Assembly (NCBI RefSeq): GCF_018531465.1
Contig: NZ_JAHDTF010000002.1
Location: forward strand, 1-64,000
Direction of reading: 5' to 3'
DNA: 64,000 nucleotides
Source of the DNA: Sphaerisporangium fuscum
GTDB taxonomy: Bacteria > Actinomycetota > Actinomycetes > Streptosporangiales > Streptosporangiaceae
The position numbers were made by a program, and so were the translations under genes. Shown here one piece after another: positions 50,728-58,800 of this stretch (position 1 is the stretch's first letter; the number at the start of each line of letters is the position of its first letter). The notes under the pieces are model-generated. The model worked only from the letters and a program-made list of their open reading frames with translations. It made no database searches and was not told the DNA's origin.

Positions 50728-51456
50728 TCAGGGACTGGCGACCGGGCTGGTCAGGCGGGCTATCGCGGCGACCACCTCGGAGGGGTTGACGAGGTCCTGC
50801 AGGACGATGTCGGCGCCCGCCTCGTGCAGTTCGGCGGCGGTCGAGCGTCCCGAGGCGACCGCGATGACGGGGACCCTGGCGATGGCGGCCGCCTGGACGT
50901 CCCGGGTGGAGTCGCCGACCAGCACGGTGTTGGAGCCGTCGCAGGCGAAGCCGTACACCTGCTTCACCCTGCCCTGGGCGACCTGCAGAAGGCTCGCCTT
51001 CGGGTAGACCTCCTCGCCGTACCCGCCGACCTCGAAGTCGACGAACTTGTCCAGGCCGAAGGCCTTCAGCTTGTGCACGGCATTGCTCTTGATCGTGCCG
51101 GTCAGCACCGACTGGACGACGCCGTCGAGCTTGGCGACGGCCTTGAGCGCCTCCTTGGCGCCCGGCATGACCCGGCCGTCCTTGTCGAGACGCTTGCGCC
51201 TGGCGGCGAACGTGGCGGTGAGCGCGTCGATGAACCTCGGCAGGTCGTCGTCGCCGGGAGCGACGCCGTTGATGGCGAGCGTCTCGAAGATGATCTCCGA
51301 GTCCGGACGGCCCATCGCGGGCGCGAGCTTCACGAGCGGACGCCCGGTGACCTGCCGGAACGCGTCGGCGTAGGCCTCACGGGTGACGATCGCCACGTCG
51401 ACCAGGGTGAGGTCGACGTTCCACAGCACGAGACGGTTAATGGGGGGCCTCCACAC
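50728..51456 (-). CDS. HAD-like protein with Asn at the nucleophile position
   Basis: 242 residues from GTG 51456; the true start is unclear, since GGAGG lies inside the reading frame ahead of an ATT codon. Motif I reads LVLWNVDLTLVDV, so the nucleophile Asp is Asn (codon AAC) while the second Asp is kept. Motif II is SVLTGT, motif III Lys in YPKASLL, and motif IV VLVGDSTRDVQAA. The cap is helical. Without the Asp nucleophile ordinary phosphatase chemistry should fail, although Asn deamidation or a binding role is possible. It is followed by a second HAD gene upstream on the same strand. Confidence 0.85.
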   Translation of the reverse strand: MWRPPINRLVLWNVDLTLVDVAIVTREAYADAFRQVTGRPLVKLAPAMGRPDSEIIFETLAINGVAPGDDDLPRFIDALTATFAARRKRLDKDGRVMPGAKEALKAVAKLDGVVQSVLTGTIKSNAVHKLKAFGLDKFVDFEVGGYGEEVYPKASLLQVAQGRVKQVYGFACDGSNTVLVGDSTRDVQAAAIARVPVIAVASGRSTAAELHEAGADIVLQDLVNPSEVVAAIARLTSPVASP

Positions 51457-51568
51457 CTGCGAAACGAGTCGGGCTCAGAGTACGACCATCTCGTCCCCCG
51501 GCCGCACCCCATGCCCAACTTGTCACCGGACGAGAGGGGCATCTCGGGCGGAGACCGGTGACGGATCG

Positions 51569-52207
51569 TCAGTTCGCGTAGTTGAACGCCTCGACGAGGG
51601 TGTCGACGACGGGGAAGCCGGAGGCGGCGAGATCGGTGCGGCTCGTCATGCCGCCCGTGTAGAGGACGGCGGTGGCGCCGACGTGCTGAGCGGCGTGGGC
51701 GTCGTCGAGGCTGTCACCGATCACGAGCACCTTGGAGGGGTCGATCCGCAGCGACTCGATGTGGACCACCATGTGCTCGGCCTTGCCTCCGCCGGGGGCA
51801 CCGTTGAGCAGGCCGTCGATGCGGTCGAAGTAGTGGGAGATCTCCAGCTCGGCCGCCTTGCGCACCAGCCGCTCGTGCGCCCACATGGACAGCAGCGACT
51901 GCGAGCGACCGGAGTCGGCCCAGGTGCGCAGGCAGTCGAGCGCGCCCTCGGCCAGGACGCAGGACAACATCAACTCGTGGTAGTTGTCGTGGAAGGCCTG
52001 GTCGAGCGCCTCCCACTCGCCCTCGCGCAGCGGGCGGCCGAGCATGCGCTCGTAGGCCACCCAGATGGGGCGGGTGTAGGCGGCCCGGAAGCCGTCGTTG
52101 TCGAAGGGGGCAAGGCCGTAAGGCTCGAAGACCTTGTTGGTGGCCGCGACCACCGCGTCGATGTCGTGAAAGAGCGTGCCGTTCCAGTCCCAGATGATGT
52201 GCTTCAT
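51569..52207 (-). CDS. HAD-family hydrolase (DWNGT type)
   Basis: 212 residues from ATG 52207. Motif I is HIIWDWNGTLFHD with the Asp nucleophile; motif II LLSMWAHE; motif III region NGAPGGGKAEHM with Lys; motif IV VLVIGDSLDDAHAAQ. This is the phosphoglycolate-phosphatase-like subgroup common in actinobacteria. The substrate is unknown. It is read toward the Asn-HAD gene (gap 112 bases) and may be in one transcript with it. Confidence 0.9.
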   Translation of the reverse strand: MKHIIWDWNGTLFHDIDAVVAATNKVFEPYGLAPFDNDGFRAAYTRPIWVAYERMLGRPLREGEWEALDQAFHDNYHELMLSCVLAEGALDCLRTWADSGRSQSLLSMWAHERLVRKAAELEISHYFDRIDGLLNGAPGGGKAEHMVVHIESLRIDPSKVLVIGDSLDDAHAAQHVGATAVLYTGGMTSRTDLAASGFPVVDTLVEAFNYAN

Positions 52208-52349
52208 AGCGAAGTCAAGCCTAACCGCTGATCGTGCATCCCCGCATGACACGACCACCCAACCCCAGCCACCCCTCCCGCCCGACACTCCCCCTCCCTC
52301 CCGGCCTTGGTCGGGACACCGGCCAGAAGGTACACGCCGAAGGCCAGGA

Positions 52350-52497
52350 CCGCCGTACGGCGGGCGAGAGAGTTACGGGAGCGCCACCTCACCCCCACAC
52401 TCCCCCAGCCTCCGGGCCTTCCGGTCGGCGCCGGGGCGGCGGGAAGGTGTGCGGTGAATTCGGCGCCGCCGTACGGCGGGCGAGCGGTTATGGGAGC
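52350..52497. repeat. Pair of ~31-base direct repeats with palindromic cores
   Basis: Copy one (52351-52382) and copy two (52467-52497) share CGCCGTACGGCGGGCGAG and, after a one-base offset, TTAxGGGAGC. In copy two TTA is the stop codon of the next gene. Each copy holds the perfect palindrome CCGCCGTACGGCGG. It may be a duplicated gene terminus that doubles as a terminator. Confidence 0.6.
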
Positions 52498-52997
52498 AGG
52501 TCGGGGATTTCCTGGGTGGCGTACCACATGAGCTCGTGGGCCTCGGCGCCGTCGACCTCGAACCGGGCGTCCTCGTCGCCGCCGTCGGCCCGGAACACGG
52601 CCGCGAGCGCCACCTCGATGTCGGGTACGGCCTGCGGGTCGTCGACGTGGACGGCGGCGATCTTCTTCATCGGCACCGGATCGGGGACGCGCACCCGTGA
52701 CCGCTCCTCGATGTCGGCGCCCGAGGCGATGACGGTGTCGTCGGGCACCTCGGCGGCGATCACCACGCGCCGGGCCGGGACGTCGAGCCCGTCGGCGCGG
52801 TCGGCGGCCAGCATCCGCAGGGATGCCCTGGCGGCGTCGGTCAGGGCGACGTATTCGAGCTCCTCGGTGTCGCCGGAGACGTACCACTCCACGAGCGCGG
52901 GGGTCACCGCGTAGCCGGTGAGCGGGGCCGGGCCGAGCTCCCCCTCGGCGGCCACACGGGCCAGCGCGGGAAGGGTGCATGGCAAGTAGACGCGCAT
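52488..52997 (-). CDS. DUF6912-like hypothetical protein
   Basis: 169 residues from ATG 52997. Starts MRVYLPCTLPALARVAAEGE, with GYAVTPALVEWYVSGDTEEL and AARRVVIAAEVPD-like RRVVIAAEVPDD, and ends HELMWYATQEIPDLLP. It resembles a soluble actinobacterial family of unknown function that I believe is DUF6912. It lies among HAD genes but shows no signature of catalysis. Convincing as a gene; the family assignment is from memory of its N-terminus and C-terminus. Confidence 0.78.
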   Translation of the reverse strand: MRVYLPCTLPALARVAAEGELGPAPLTGYAVTPALVEWYVSGDTEELEYVALTDAARASLRMLAADRADGLDVPARRVVIAAEVPDDTVIASGADIEERSRVRVPDPVPMKKIAAVHVDDPQAVPDIEVALAAVFRADGGDEDARFEVDGAEAHELMWYATQEIPDLLP

Positions 52998-53131
52998 GCG
53001 TTCCTCAATCACGATATTTCCGAATCGCGGCGTCTGAGCCGCGCCGATCACACACACGAGTGTGCCAGCCGCCGAGCCCTCGACGGCACACCGTCACGCC
53101 GAGCGCCCCGTCGGCGGCACGCCGGCGGCGC

Positions 53132-53217
53132 GGTACGGTCAGCTCAGGCGGCAGGCCAGAGGCCGTACGGTCAACTCAGGCGGCAGGGCCACGACCGTAC
53201 GTTCGGCTCACGCGACA
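53132..53217. repeat. Three tandem 32-bp repeats
   Basis: TACGGTCAGCTCAGGCGGCA at 53134, TACGGTCAACTCAGGCGGCA at 53166 and a decayed copy TACGTTCGGCTCACGCG at 53198 are spaced exactly 32 bases apart, between two minus-strand genes. The last copy runs into the 3' end of the HAD gene. It is a minisatellite; no function is evident. Confidence 0.7.
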
Positions 53218-53861
53218 CGTAGCGTGATCTCGCAGAGTTCCTCCATCGCCGCGATCGTCGCGTCCGCGTCGCGGTGGTGGAGACCGACCAGGCCGAGCGC
53301 GCGGGCCGCCTCGATGTTGGCCTCGATGTCGTCGATGAAGACGCACTCCTCGGGACGCAGCCCCACCAGCCCGAGCGCGTGGTGGAAGATCCGGGGCTCC
53401 GGCTTGCGCATGCCCACCTCGCCCGAGATGACGACCTGGTCGAAGTAGAGGTTCCAGCCCTCCCGCCGGTAGTGGTCGCCCCAGGAGTTGGAGACCAGGC
53501 AGGTCGCGATGCCGGCGCTTCGGGCGGCACGCAGCATGTCGTACATCGTGGGCACGGGCTGGAAGCCGGCGAACATCCGGGTGAGCAGGCCTTCGGCGAC
53601 CGGGGGCACGCCATGGACGGTGAGGAGCCTCGCGGCCAGATCGCGTTCGAAGGCGGCGACGTCGATCTCTCCCCGCTCCAGCGCGTGGATGGGGTTCTCA
53701 CCGGCGCGCCCGTCGCCGTCGTAGGCGTGCTGGATGAGCTCGCGCATCAGCTCACGGTAGTGGTCGGCGTCGATGCCGTCGGCGACGAGCCATTCGCTGA
53801 TCGCCTCGTGGAGACCCGTGGTGAGAACGCCACCCCAGTCGATGAGCACACCCTTGAGCAC
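53208..53861 (-). CDS. HAD-IA family hydrolase
   Basis: 217 residues from GTG 53861 (AAGGAG six bases upstream). Motif I is VLIDWGGVLTTGL, with Asp and the WGGV variant found in epoxide-hydrolase-linked and X1 domain HADs; motif II CLVSNSWGDHY; motif III VGMRKPEPRIF with Lys; motif IV CVFIDDIEANIEAAR. Full catalytic set present. Third HAD gene in 3 kb, but not adjacent in an operon with the other two. Substrate unknown. Confidence 0.9.
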   Translation of the reverse strand: MLKGVLIDWGGVLTTGLHEAISEWLVADGIDADHYRELMRELIQHAYDGDGRAGENPIHALERGEIDVAAFERDLAARLLTVHGVPPVAEGLLTRMFAGFQPVPTMYDMLRAARSAGIATCLVSNSWGDHYRREGWNLYFDQVVISGEVGMRKPEPRIFHHALGLVGLRPEECVFIDDIEANIEAARALGLVGLHHRDADATIAAMEELCEITLRVA

Positions 53862-53973
53862 GTCCGCTCCTTCTGTCCGGCCCGCCCGTTTCACTCCGGC
53901 TCGGCCTCTCGGATAAGTCGGGCCTTTCAGAGTAAGACGGGGCATACGGCCAGCGCGTGCCCACCCCTCCTCG

Positions 53974-55701
53974 TCACCCGCGCAGGCGGACGGGGAGCAC
54001 CCCCTTGGCCTTGAGGTCTCCGGAGAGGGCCTTGGCGGCGGCCTTGAGGGAGGGCTCCCCCCGCGAGTAGACGGCGAGGGCGACGTCGTACCCCCGCAGC
54101 CGCGCCAGCTCGTACGGCGCGCCCATCGACACCACCACGACCTTCTTGCCGGTGGCCGCCATCGCGGAGACGAGACGGCTCTGGGCCGGCCCGGCGTCCT
54201 CGGTCGTGACGACCACGGTGTCGGCCTTGGCGGCGGCCGAACGGGCGCCGGCGATCTGGGCGGACGTCGGCGTGTCGCCCGTGGCGGCGGCCGAGGCGCC
54301 GTCCAGCATGCCCGCCAGGCGCTTGGCCGCGGGCCCGGTGACCAGGACGTCTCCCTTGAGGGGGAGGCCGCGGGCCCCCTTCACCACGGTCACCGAGCGG
54401 TCGGCGATGCCCTGGGCGGCCGTGCGGTGGTCCTTCGAGCGCAGCACGTCGCCCGCCTCACCCTCGCCGGCCGCCGATCCGTCCAGGACGCCCCTTGCGG
54501 CCTTCATCGCCAGCAGGCGGGTGACCGACTGGTCGAGCCGGGCGCGGGAGATGCGGCCGGACTTCACCGCGTCGAGCACCGCGCCGTACGCCTTACGGAA
54601 GTCGGGCGGCATCAGCAGCAGGTCGACCCCCGCGAGGACGGCGCGCACCGCGACCTCGGCGTCGCCGTACTTCTCGCGCACGCCCTGCATGTCGAGCGCG
54701 TCGGTCGACACGACGCCGTCGTAGCCGAGCTTCTCGCGCAGCAGCCCGGTCAGGATGGGCTTGGACAGCGTCGCCGGGTCGCCGGAGGGGTCGAGCTTGG
54801 GCATCACGACGTGGGCGGACATGACGATGTCGACCCCGTGCTCGACGGCGGCCCGGAACGGCGGCGCGTCGATCCTCTCCCACTGCGACCGCGAGTGCTG
54901 GATCACCGGCAGGCCGCTGTGGCTGTCGACCTTGGTGTCCCCGTGGCCGGGGAAGTGCTTGGCCGCGCTCCCCACCCCGGCGTCGTGGAAGCCCTCGATC
55001 GCGGCCCCCACCATCGTCGCCACCCGCGCCGGATCGGAGCCGTAGGAGCGGGACCCGATGACCGGGTTGGCCGGGTTGACGTTGACGTCGGCGACCGGCG
55101 CGAAGTCGAGGTCGATGCCGAGCGCGCGCAGCTCCTCGCCGGTGACGCGGGCGGCCGTACGGGCGTCGGCGGGGCGCCGGGTGGCGCCGATCGCCATGCT
55201 CCCCGGCACCTCGGTGACGAGGGGGGCCAGGCGGGAGACCAGGCCGTTCTCCTGGTCCGCGCCGATGATCAGGGGGACGGTGGACGCCTTCTGCAGCCCG
55301 GCCGTGAGCTTGACGATCTGCTCGGCGCCGGAGACGTTGCCCGCCCAGGGGAACAGGATGACCCCGCCGGGATGGTACTTCCGGACGATCTGGGCGGGGG
55401 TCCCCACGCCGAACCTGGCCTGGTTCTCGCCGTGCGCGCCGTCGGCCCGCGAGCCGTAGACGACCGGCATGAACAGCTGGCCGACCTTCTCCTCGACGCT
55501 CATCGCGGCGAGTGTGGCGGAGACCGGCGAGGAGGGACTCGGGCTCGCCGAGGGTGACGCGGACGGCGAGGGCGCCGCGGCGGCGGAGGGACGGGGCGGC
55601 GGGCTCGAACTCGGCGGCGCCTGGCCCCCGCTCGGGGAACCGCACGCGGCCGTCAGCGTCGCGATCAACAGCAGGGCCACCGGGGGGAGGGATCGAGCCA
55701 T
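53974..55701 (-). CDS. NagZ-like GH3 beta-N-acetylhexosaminidase, lipoprotein
   Basis: 575 residues. Signal ending in TAAC (Cys20) and a Pro/Ser linker. The GH3 barrel shows QENGLVSRL, the NagZ-type loop KHFPGHGDTKVDSHSGLPV, whose His-Asp pair replaces the usual acid, and the nucleophile Asp in GVVSTDALDMQGVREKYGD. The C-terminal domain (GDVLVTGPAAKRLAGML) is the GH3_C sandwich. It would release GlcNAc from chitin or peptidoglycan fragments outside the cell. It lies 57 bases beyond ptsI, so it probably feeds the amino-sugar PTS locus that follows. Confidence 0.92.
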   Translation of the reverse strand: MARSLPPVALLLIATLTAACGSPSGGQAPPSSSPPPRPSAAAAPSPSASPSASPSPSSPVSATLAAMSVEEKVGQLFMPVVYGSRADGAHGENQARFGVGTPAQIVRKYHPGGVILFPWAGNVSGAEQIVKLTAGLQKASTVPLIIGADQENGLVSRLAPLVTEVPGSMAIGATRRPADARTAARVTGEELRALGIDLDFAPVADVNVNPANPVIGSRSYGSDPARVATMVGAAIEGFHDAGVGSAAKHFPGHGDTKVDSHSGLPVIQHSRSQWERIDAPPFRAAVEHGVDIVMSAHVVMPKLDPSGDPATLSKPILTGLLREKLGYDGVVSTDALDMQGVREKYGDAEVAVRAVLAGVDLLLMPPDFRKAYGAVLDAVKSGRISRARLDQSVTRLLAMKAARGVLDGSAAGEGEAGDVLRSKDHRTAAQGIADRSVTVVKGARGLPLKGDVLVTGPAAKRLAGMLDGASAAATGDTPTSAQIAGARSAAAKADTVVVTTEDAGPAQSRLVSAMAATGKKVVVVSMGAPYELARLRGYDVALAVYSRGEPSLKAAAKALSGDLKAKGVLPVRLRG

Positions 55702-55758
55702 GGCGTCAACCGTATCCGGGACGCGGCGGTGTACACCCGCCGAAACGGGCGCCCCCTC

Positions 55759-57444
55759 TCAGACGGCCAGGTCGACCAGGCCGGGCAGGTGAACCCTGGC
55801 GGCCGCCTTGGCGGCCTCGGCGGTGGGGGCCGAGCGGGCGGCGACGGCGGCGGCCCGGCACTGGTCGAGGGTGTGGCGTGCCAGCGTGGCGCGCACCCAG
55901 GGCAGGGCGGGCGCGCCCATCGACAGCGAGGTCACGCCGAGCCCGACCAGCACGCAGGCGAGCGCGGGATCGGAGGCGGCCTCGCCGCAGACCCCGCACG
56001 GCACCCCAGCCGAGGCCGCGAGGGCGACCAGGTCGAGCAGGACGGGCTGCCAGGGGTCCTGCAGGTCCCGCAGCGTGCCCACCTCGCGGTCGGCGGCGAA
56101 GAGGTACTGGGCGAGGTCGTTGGTGCCGACGGAGAAGAACCCGACGGCCGCGGCGAGGTCGGCGGCCCTGAGGGCGGCGGCGGGGATCTCGATCATGATG
56201 CCGGCGGACGACAGCCCGGCCGCGTGGACGGCCTCGGTGAACCACCGGGCCTCCTCCGCGGTCGCGACCATCGGGGCCATGACGTGGAGCCGGGCCGAGG
56301 AGCTCTTGGAGGCGCGGGCCAGGGCGCGGAGCTGCCCCTCCATCACCTCCGGGAAGATGCGCAGGATGCGTATGCCGCGCTCCCCGAGAGCCGGGTTCGG
56401 CTCGTCCTCGATCGGCGGCAGGAAGCCGAGCGGCTTGTCGCCCCCCGCGTCGAGGACCCGTACCACCACGGGACCGCCGGGGAAGGCGTCCAGCACCTGG
56501 CGGTAGGCGGCCTCCTGCTCCTCCTCGGACGGGGCCTCCTCGCGGTCGAGGAACAGGAACTCGGTGCGGTAGAGCCCCACGCCCTCGGCGCCGTGGTGGA
56601 TGGCGGACGGGAGGTCCTGCGGGCCTCCGATGTTGGCCAGCAGGGACACGCGGTGGCCGTCGAGGGTGGCTCCCGGGCCGGTGGCCGAGGCGAGCACCGT
56701 GCCGCGGACGGTGGCCGCGCGGACGATGGCGTGGATCTCGTCCTCGGAGGGCTCCAGCACGATCCGGCCGGTGGTGCCGTCGACCAGCAGCAGGGTGCCG
56801 TCCATGATGGAGGTGGCGTTGGCGCAGGCCACCACGGCGGGCACGCCCATGGACCGCGCGAGGATCGCGGTGTGGCTGGTGGGGCCGCCCTGTTCGGTGA
56901 CGAAGGCCGCCACGACCTCCTTGGAGAGCGTGGCCGTGTCGGCGGGCGCGAGGTCGCGGGCGACCAGGACGTACGGCTTCTCCGCCTCTCCGGGCAGGCC
57001 GTGGATCGGCACGCCGCTCAGGTCGGCGATCACGCGGTCGCGGATGTCGTCGATGTCGGCGACCCGTTCGCCGAGGTAGCCGCCGACCTCGGCCAACAGG
57101 TCGTGATATTTCATGAAAGCTTCGTAGACCGCCCGCTCGGCGGTCGTACCCAGGCGGATGAGCTCGGCGACGTCGGCGGCGAGCACGGGATCCCGGGCGA
57201 TCATGGCCTGCGCCAGCAGGACGTCCTGCGCGTCTCCCCCGGCGGCCTCGCCCCGAACCTCCAGATCGGCCGCGACCCTCTCCACGGAGGCCTCGGCCCG
57301 CGCGATCTCGGCGTCCCCGTCGCCGTCGTGCCGGGATCCGAGGGGCGGCTCGGGAACGGCGACGCCGACGAGGTAGGCAGGACCGCAACCGGCGCCGGGG
57401 CTCACCCCGGCTCCCGTCATCTCCATCGCGGCCCGTCGCATCAC
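55759..57444 (-). CDS. ptsI: PTS enzyme I (phosphoenolpyruvate-protein phosphotransferase)
   Basis: 561 residues. Takes phosphate from PEP on His191 (GGPTSHTAILARSMGVPAVV) and passes it to HPr. The PEP-binding barrel has LANIGGPQDLPSAIHHGAEG, GLYRTEFLFLDR and PCGVCGEAASDPAL with the catalytic Cys. A soluble, complete EI. The start is uncertain among several ATGs (57444, 57426, 57420); it follows ptsH by five bases, so coupling is likely. It serves all PTS permeases of the cell. Confidence 0.95.
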   Translation of the reverse strand: MMRRAAMEMTGAGVSPGAGCGPAYLVGVAVPEPPLGSRHDGDGDAEIARAEASVERVAADLEVRGEAAGGDAQDVLLAQAMIARDPVLAADVAELIRLGTTAERAVYEAFMKYHDLLAEVGGYLGERVADIDDIRDRVIADLSGVPIHGLPGEAEKPYVLVARDLAPADTATLSKEVVAAFVTEQGGPTSHTAILARSMGVPAVVACANATSIMDGTLLLVDGTTGRIVLEPSEDEIHAIVRAATVRGTVLASATGPGATLDGHRVSLLANIGGPQDLPSAIHHGAEGVGLYRTEFLFLDREEAPSEEEQEAAYRQVLDAFPGGPVVVRVLDAGGDKPLGFLPPIEDEPNPALGERGIRILRIFPEVMEGQLRALARASKSSSARLHVMAPMVATAEEARWFTEAVHAAGLSSAGIMIEIPAAALRAADLAAAVGFFSVGTNDLAQYLFAADREVGTLRDLQDPWQPVLLDLVALAASAGVPCGVCGEAASDPALACVLVGLGVTSLSMGAPALPWVRATLARHTLDQCRAAAVAARSAPTAEAAKAAARVHLPGLVDLAV

Positions 57445-57449
57445 GGGTC

Positions 57450-57707
57450 TCAGGGGACCGACACGATGCCGGCCAGCTCGTCGAGCAGTTCGTCCGCCCC
57501 CTCGCCGTCGGCGTGGATCACGATCACCTCGCCATGACGGACGTCGAGCGCCAGGATGGAAAGGATGCTCTTCGCGCTGACCGGCGAGCCGCCCGGCTTG
57601 GCGACGGTCACGTCGATCGGTGCTTTGGCCGCGGTCTGGACGAACGTGGCGGCGGGACGGGCGTGCAGCCCGACCTCTGACTCCACGATGACCTTGCGCT
57701 CGGGCAC
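57450..57707 (-). CDS. ptsH: Phosphocarrier protein HPr
   Basis: 85 residues. Active-site His15 in VGLHARPAATFV and the Ser47 region in VSAKSILSILALDVRHGE. The central step between EI and EIIA. A dre-like palindrome sits 26 bases upstream of the start, at or near the ribosome site, suggesting DasR control. The gene heads a ptsH-ptsI unit; nagZ-like may be read through. Confidence 0.96.
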   Translation of the reverse strand: MPERKVIVESEVGLHARPAATFVQTAAKAPIDVTVAKPGGSPVSAKSILSILALDVRHGEVIVIHADGEGADELLDELAGIVSVP

Positions 57708-57732
57708 GGGTTCCTCCTCAGCCTGGCCTGGG

Positions 57733-57744
57733 CGGTCCGGACCA
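57733..57744 (-). promoter_or_regulatory. dre-like palindrome upstream of ptsH
   Basis: CGGTCCGGACCA with a 10-bp perfect core GGTCCGGACC (57734-57743). It resembles the DasR site core TGGTCTAGACCA with CG in place of TA in the middle. It lies between promoter and start of ptsH. Confidence 0.5.
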
Positions 57745-57952
57745 CCCGCTCAAAATTACGCGCTAGCGGGTTATATCGGGAAACGTCTCTGCGGTGGTAA
57801 CGGACCGGCCGGCACCCGGCCGGCGGCGACCACGTCGGAAGCAATTGTGTTCGCGTGCGATCATCGCCCCCCGGCAAGTCGTACCCGCCGCCTCGGACAC
57901 GGCGCTACCCCGAGCGTATCGTCGGCCCGTCGCGGCGCTCACGCCCGGCCGT

Positions 57953-58402
57953 TCACCTCCAGGTGAAAAGCTCGTCCCCGGCCCGCACCGGCCCGGCCGC
58001 GAGGACGCCGCTCACCCTCGCGGGTGGGGCGTCCAGCGCGACCACCGGGCAGATCGGGGACCGGCCGCCGGCTTCGACGGCGGCGGGGTTCCAGGCGACC
58101 ACCGGCTGCCCGGCGCGCACCCGCTGCCCCTCGCCCACCAGCAGCTCGAACCCCTCGCCCCGGAGCTGCACCGTGTCGATGCCCAGATGGACGAGGACCG
58201 CCCGGCCGTCCTCCGCCGCGATCACGTACGCGTGCGGGTGCAGCTTGAGGACCCTGCCGTCGATGGGCGCCAGCACCTTCCCCGGCTCCCGCACCGGGTC
58301 GATGGCCGTCCCCACGCCGACCAGGCCCGAGGAGAACACCGGGTCGGGGACGGCCGCGAGCCCCACGACGACGCCCGCCACGGGGGCGAGGACAGTCGTC
58401 AT
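57953..58402 (-). CDS. crr: PTS EIIA component (glucose family)
   Basis: 149 residues. The EIIA-Glc fold has the active His72 in GRAVLVHLGIDTVQLRGEGF and the partner His57 in LKLHPHAYVI; start VLAPVAGVVVGL and end ELFTWR are normal. It takes phosphate from HPr and gives it to EIIB. It starts 11 bases downstream of the EIIB stop and is probably co-transcribed with it. In Streptomyces Crr serves the GlcNAc permease, which fits the neighbours here. Confidence 0.93.
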   Translation of the reverse strand: MTTVLAPVAGVVVGLAAVPDPVFSSGLVGVGTAIDPVREPGKVLAPIDGRVLKLHPHAYVIAAEDGRAVLVHLGIDTVQLRGEGFELLVGEGQRVRAGQPVVAWNPAAVEAGGRSPICPVVALDAPPARVSGVLAAGPVRAGDELFTWR

Positions 58403-58413
58403 TGGACTCCCGG

Positions 58414-58650
58414 TCAGGCGATGATGTCGTCTATCTCGGAGGCGATCGTGTCGGCGTCGGGACCGACCACGACCTGGACGACGTTGCCCGCCGCCATGAC
58501 GCCATGGACGCCGGCGGCCCTCAGCGCCGCCTGGTCGACCTTCGACGCATCACGCACCTCGGTGCGCAGGCGCGTGATGCACGGCTCGACCTCGATGATG
58601 TTGGCGGCCCCGCCCAGCCCGGCGATGATCGCGTCAGCGTTAGCCGCCAT
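58414..58650 (-). CDS. PTS EIIB component, GlcNAc/glucose type
   Basis: 78 residues from ATG 58650 (GAGGAGG six bases upstream). The phospho-Cys24 is in IEVEPCITRLRTEV, and GVHGVMAAGNVVQVVVGPDA follows. It is a free-standing EIIB (NagF-type in Streptomyces), matching the EIIC without a B domain encoded at 60769. Together with crr it completes the permease chain. The gap upstream to the SIS gene (58651-58800) shows no obvious dre. Confidence 0.93.
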   Translation of the reverse strand: MAANADAIIAGLGGAANIIEVEPCITRLRTEVRDASKVDQAALRAAGVHGVMAAGNVVQVVVGPDADTIASEIDDIIA

Positions 58651-58800
58651 GCGCGTCCTCCTCGTTAAGACCAACGCAACGCTAGCCCTGTTTTCGGCAC
58701 GAGCCCGAATCTCCCCGGTCAGGCGCTATGTGCGGTCCACTCCGCTCAGTGATCAGCCCAGATCAATGAGGGCAATGTGCGGAAAATCGGGCTAACGGCG

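Noticed and set aside
53132..53217. CRISPR array
   Set aside because: The 32-bp units are contiguous without spacers and degenerate; no cas genes are in the window.
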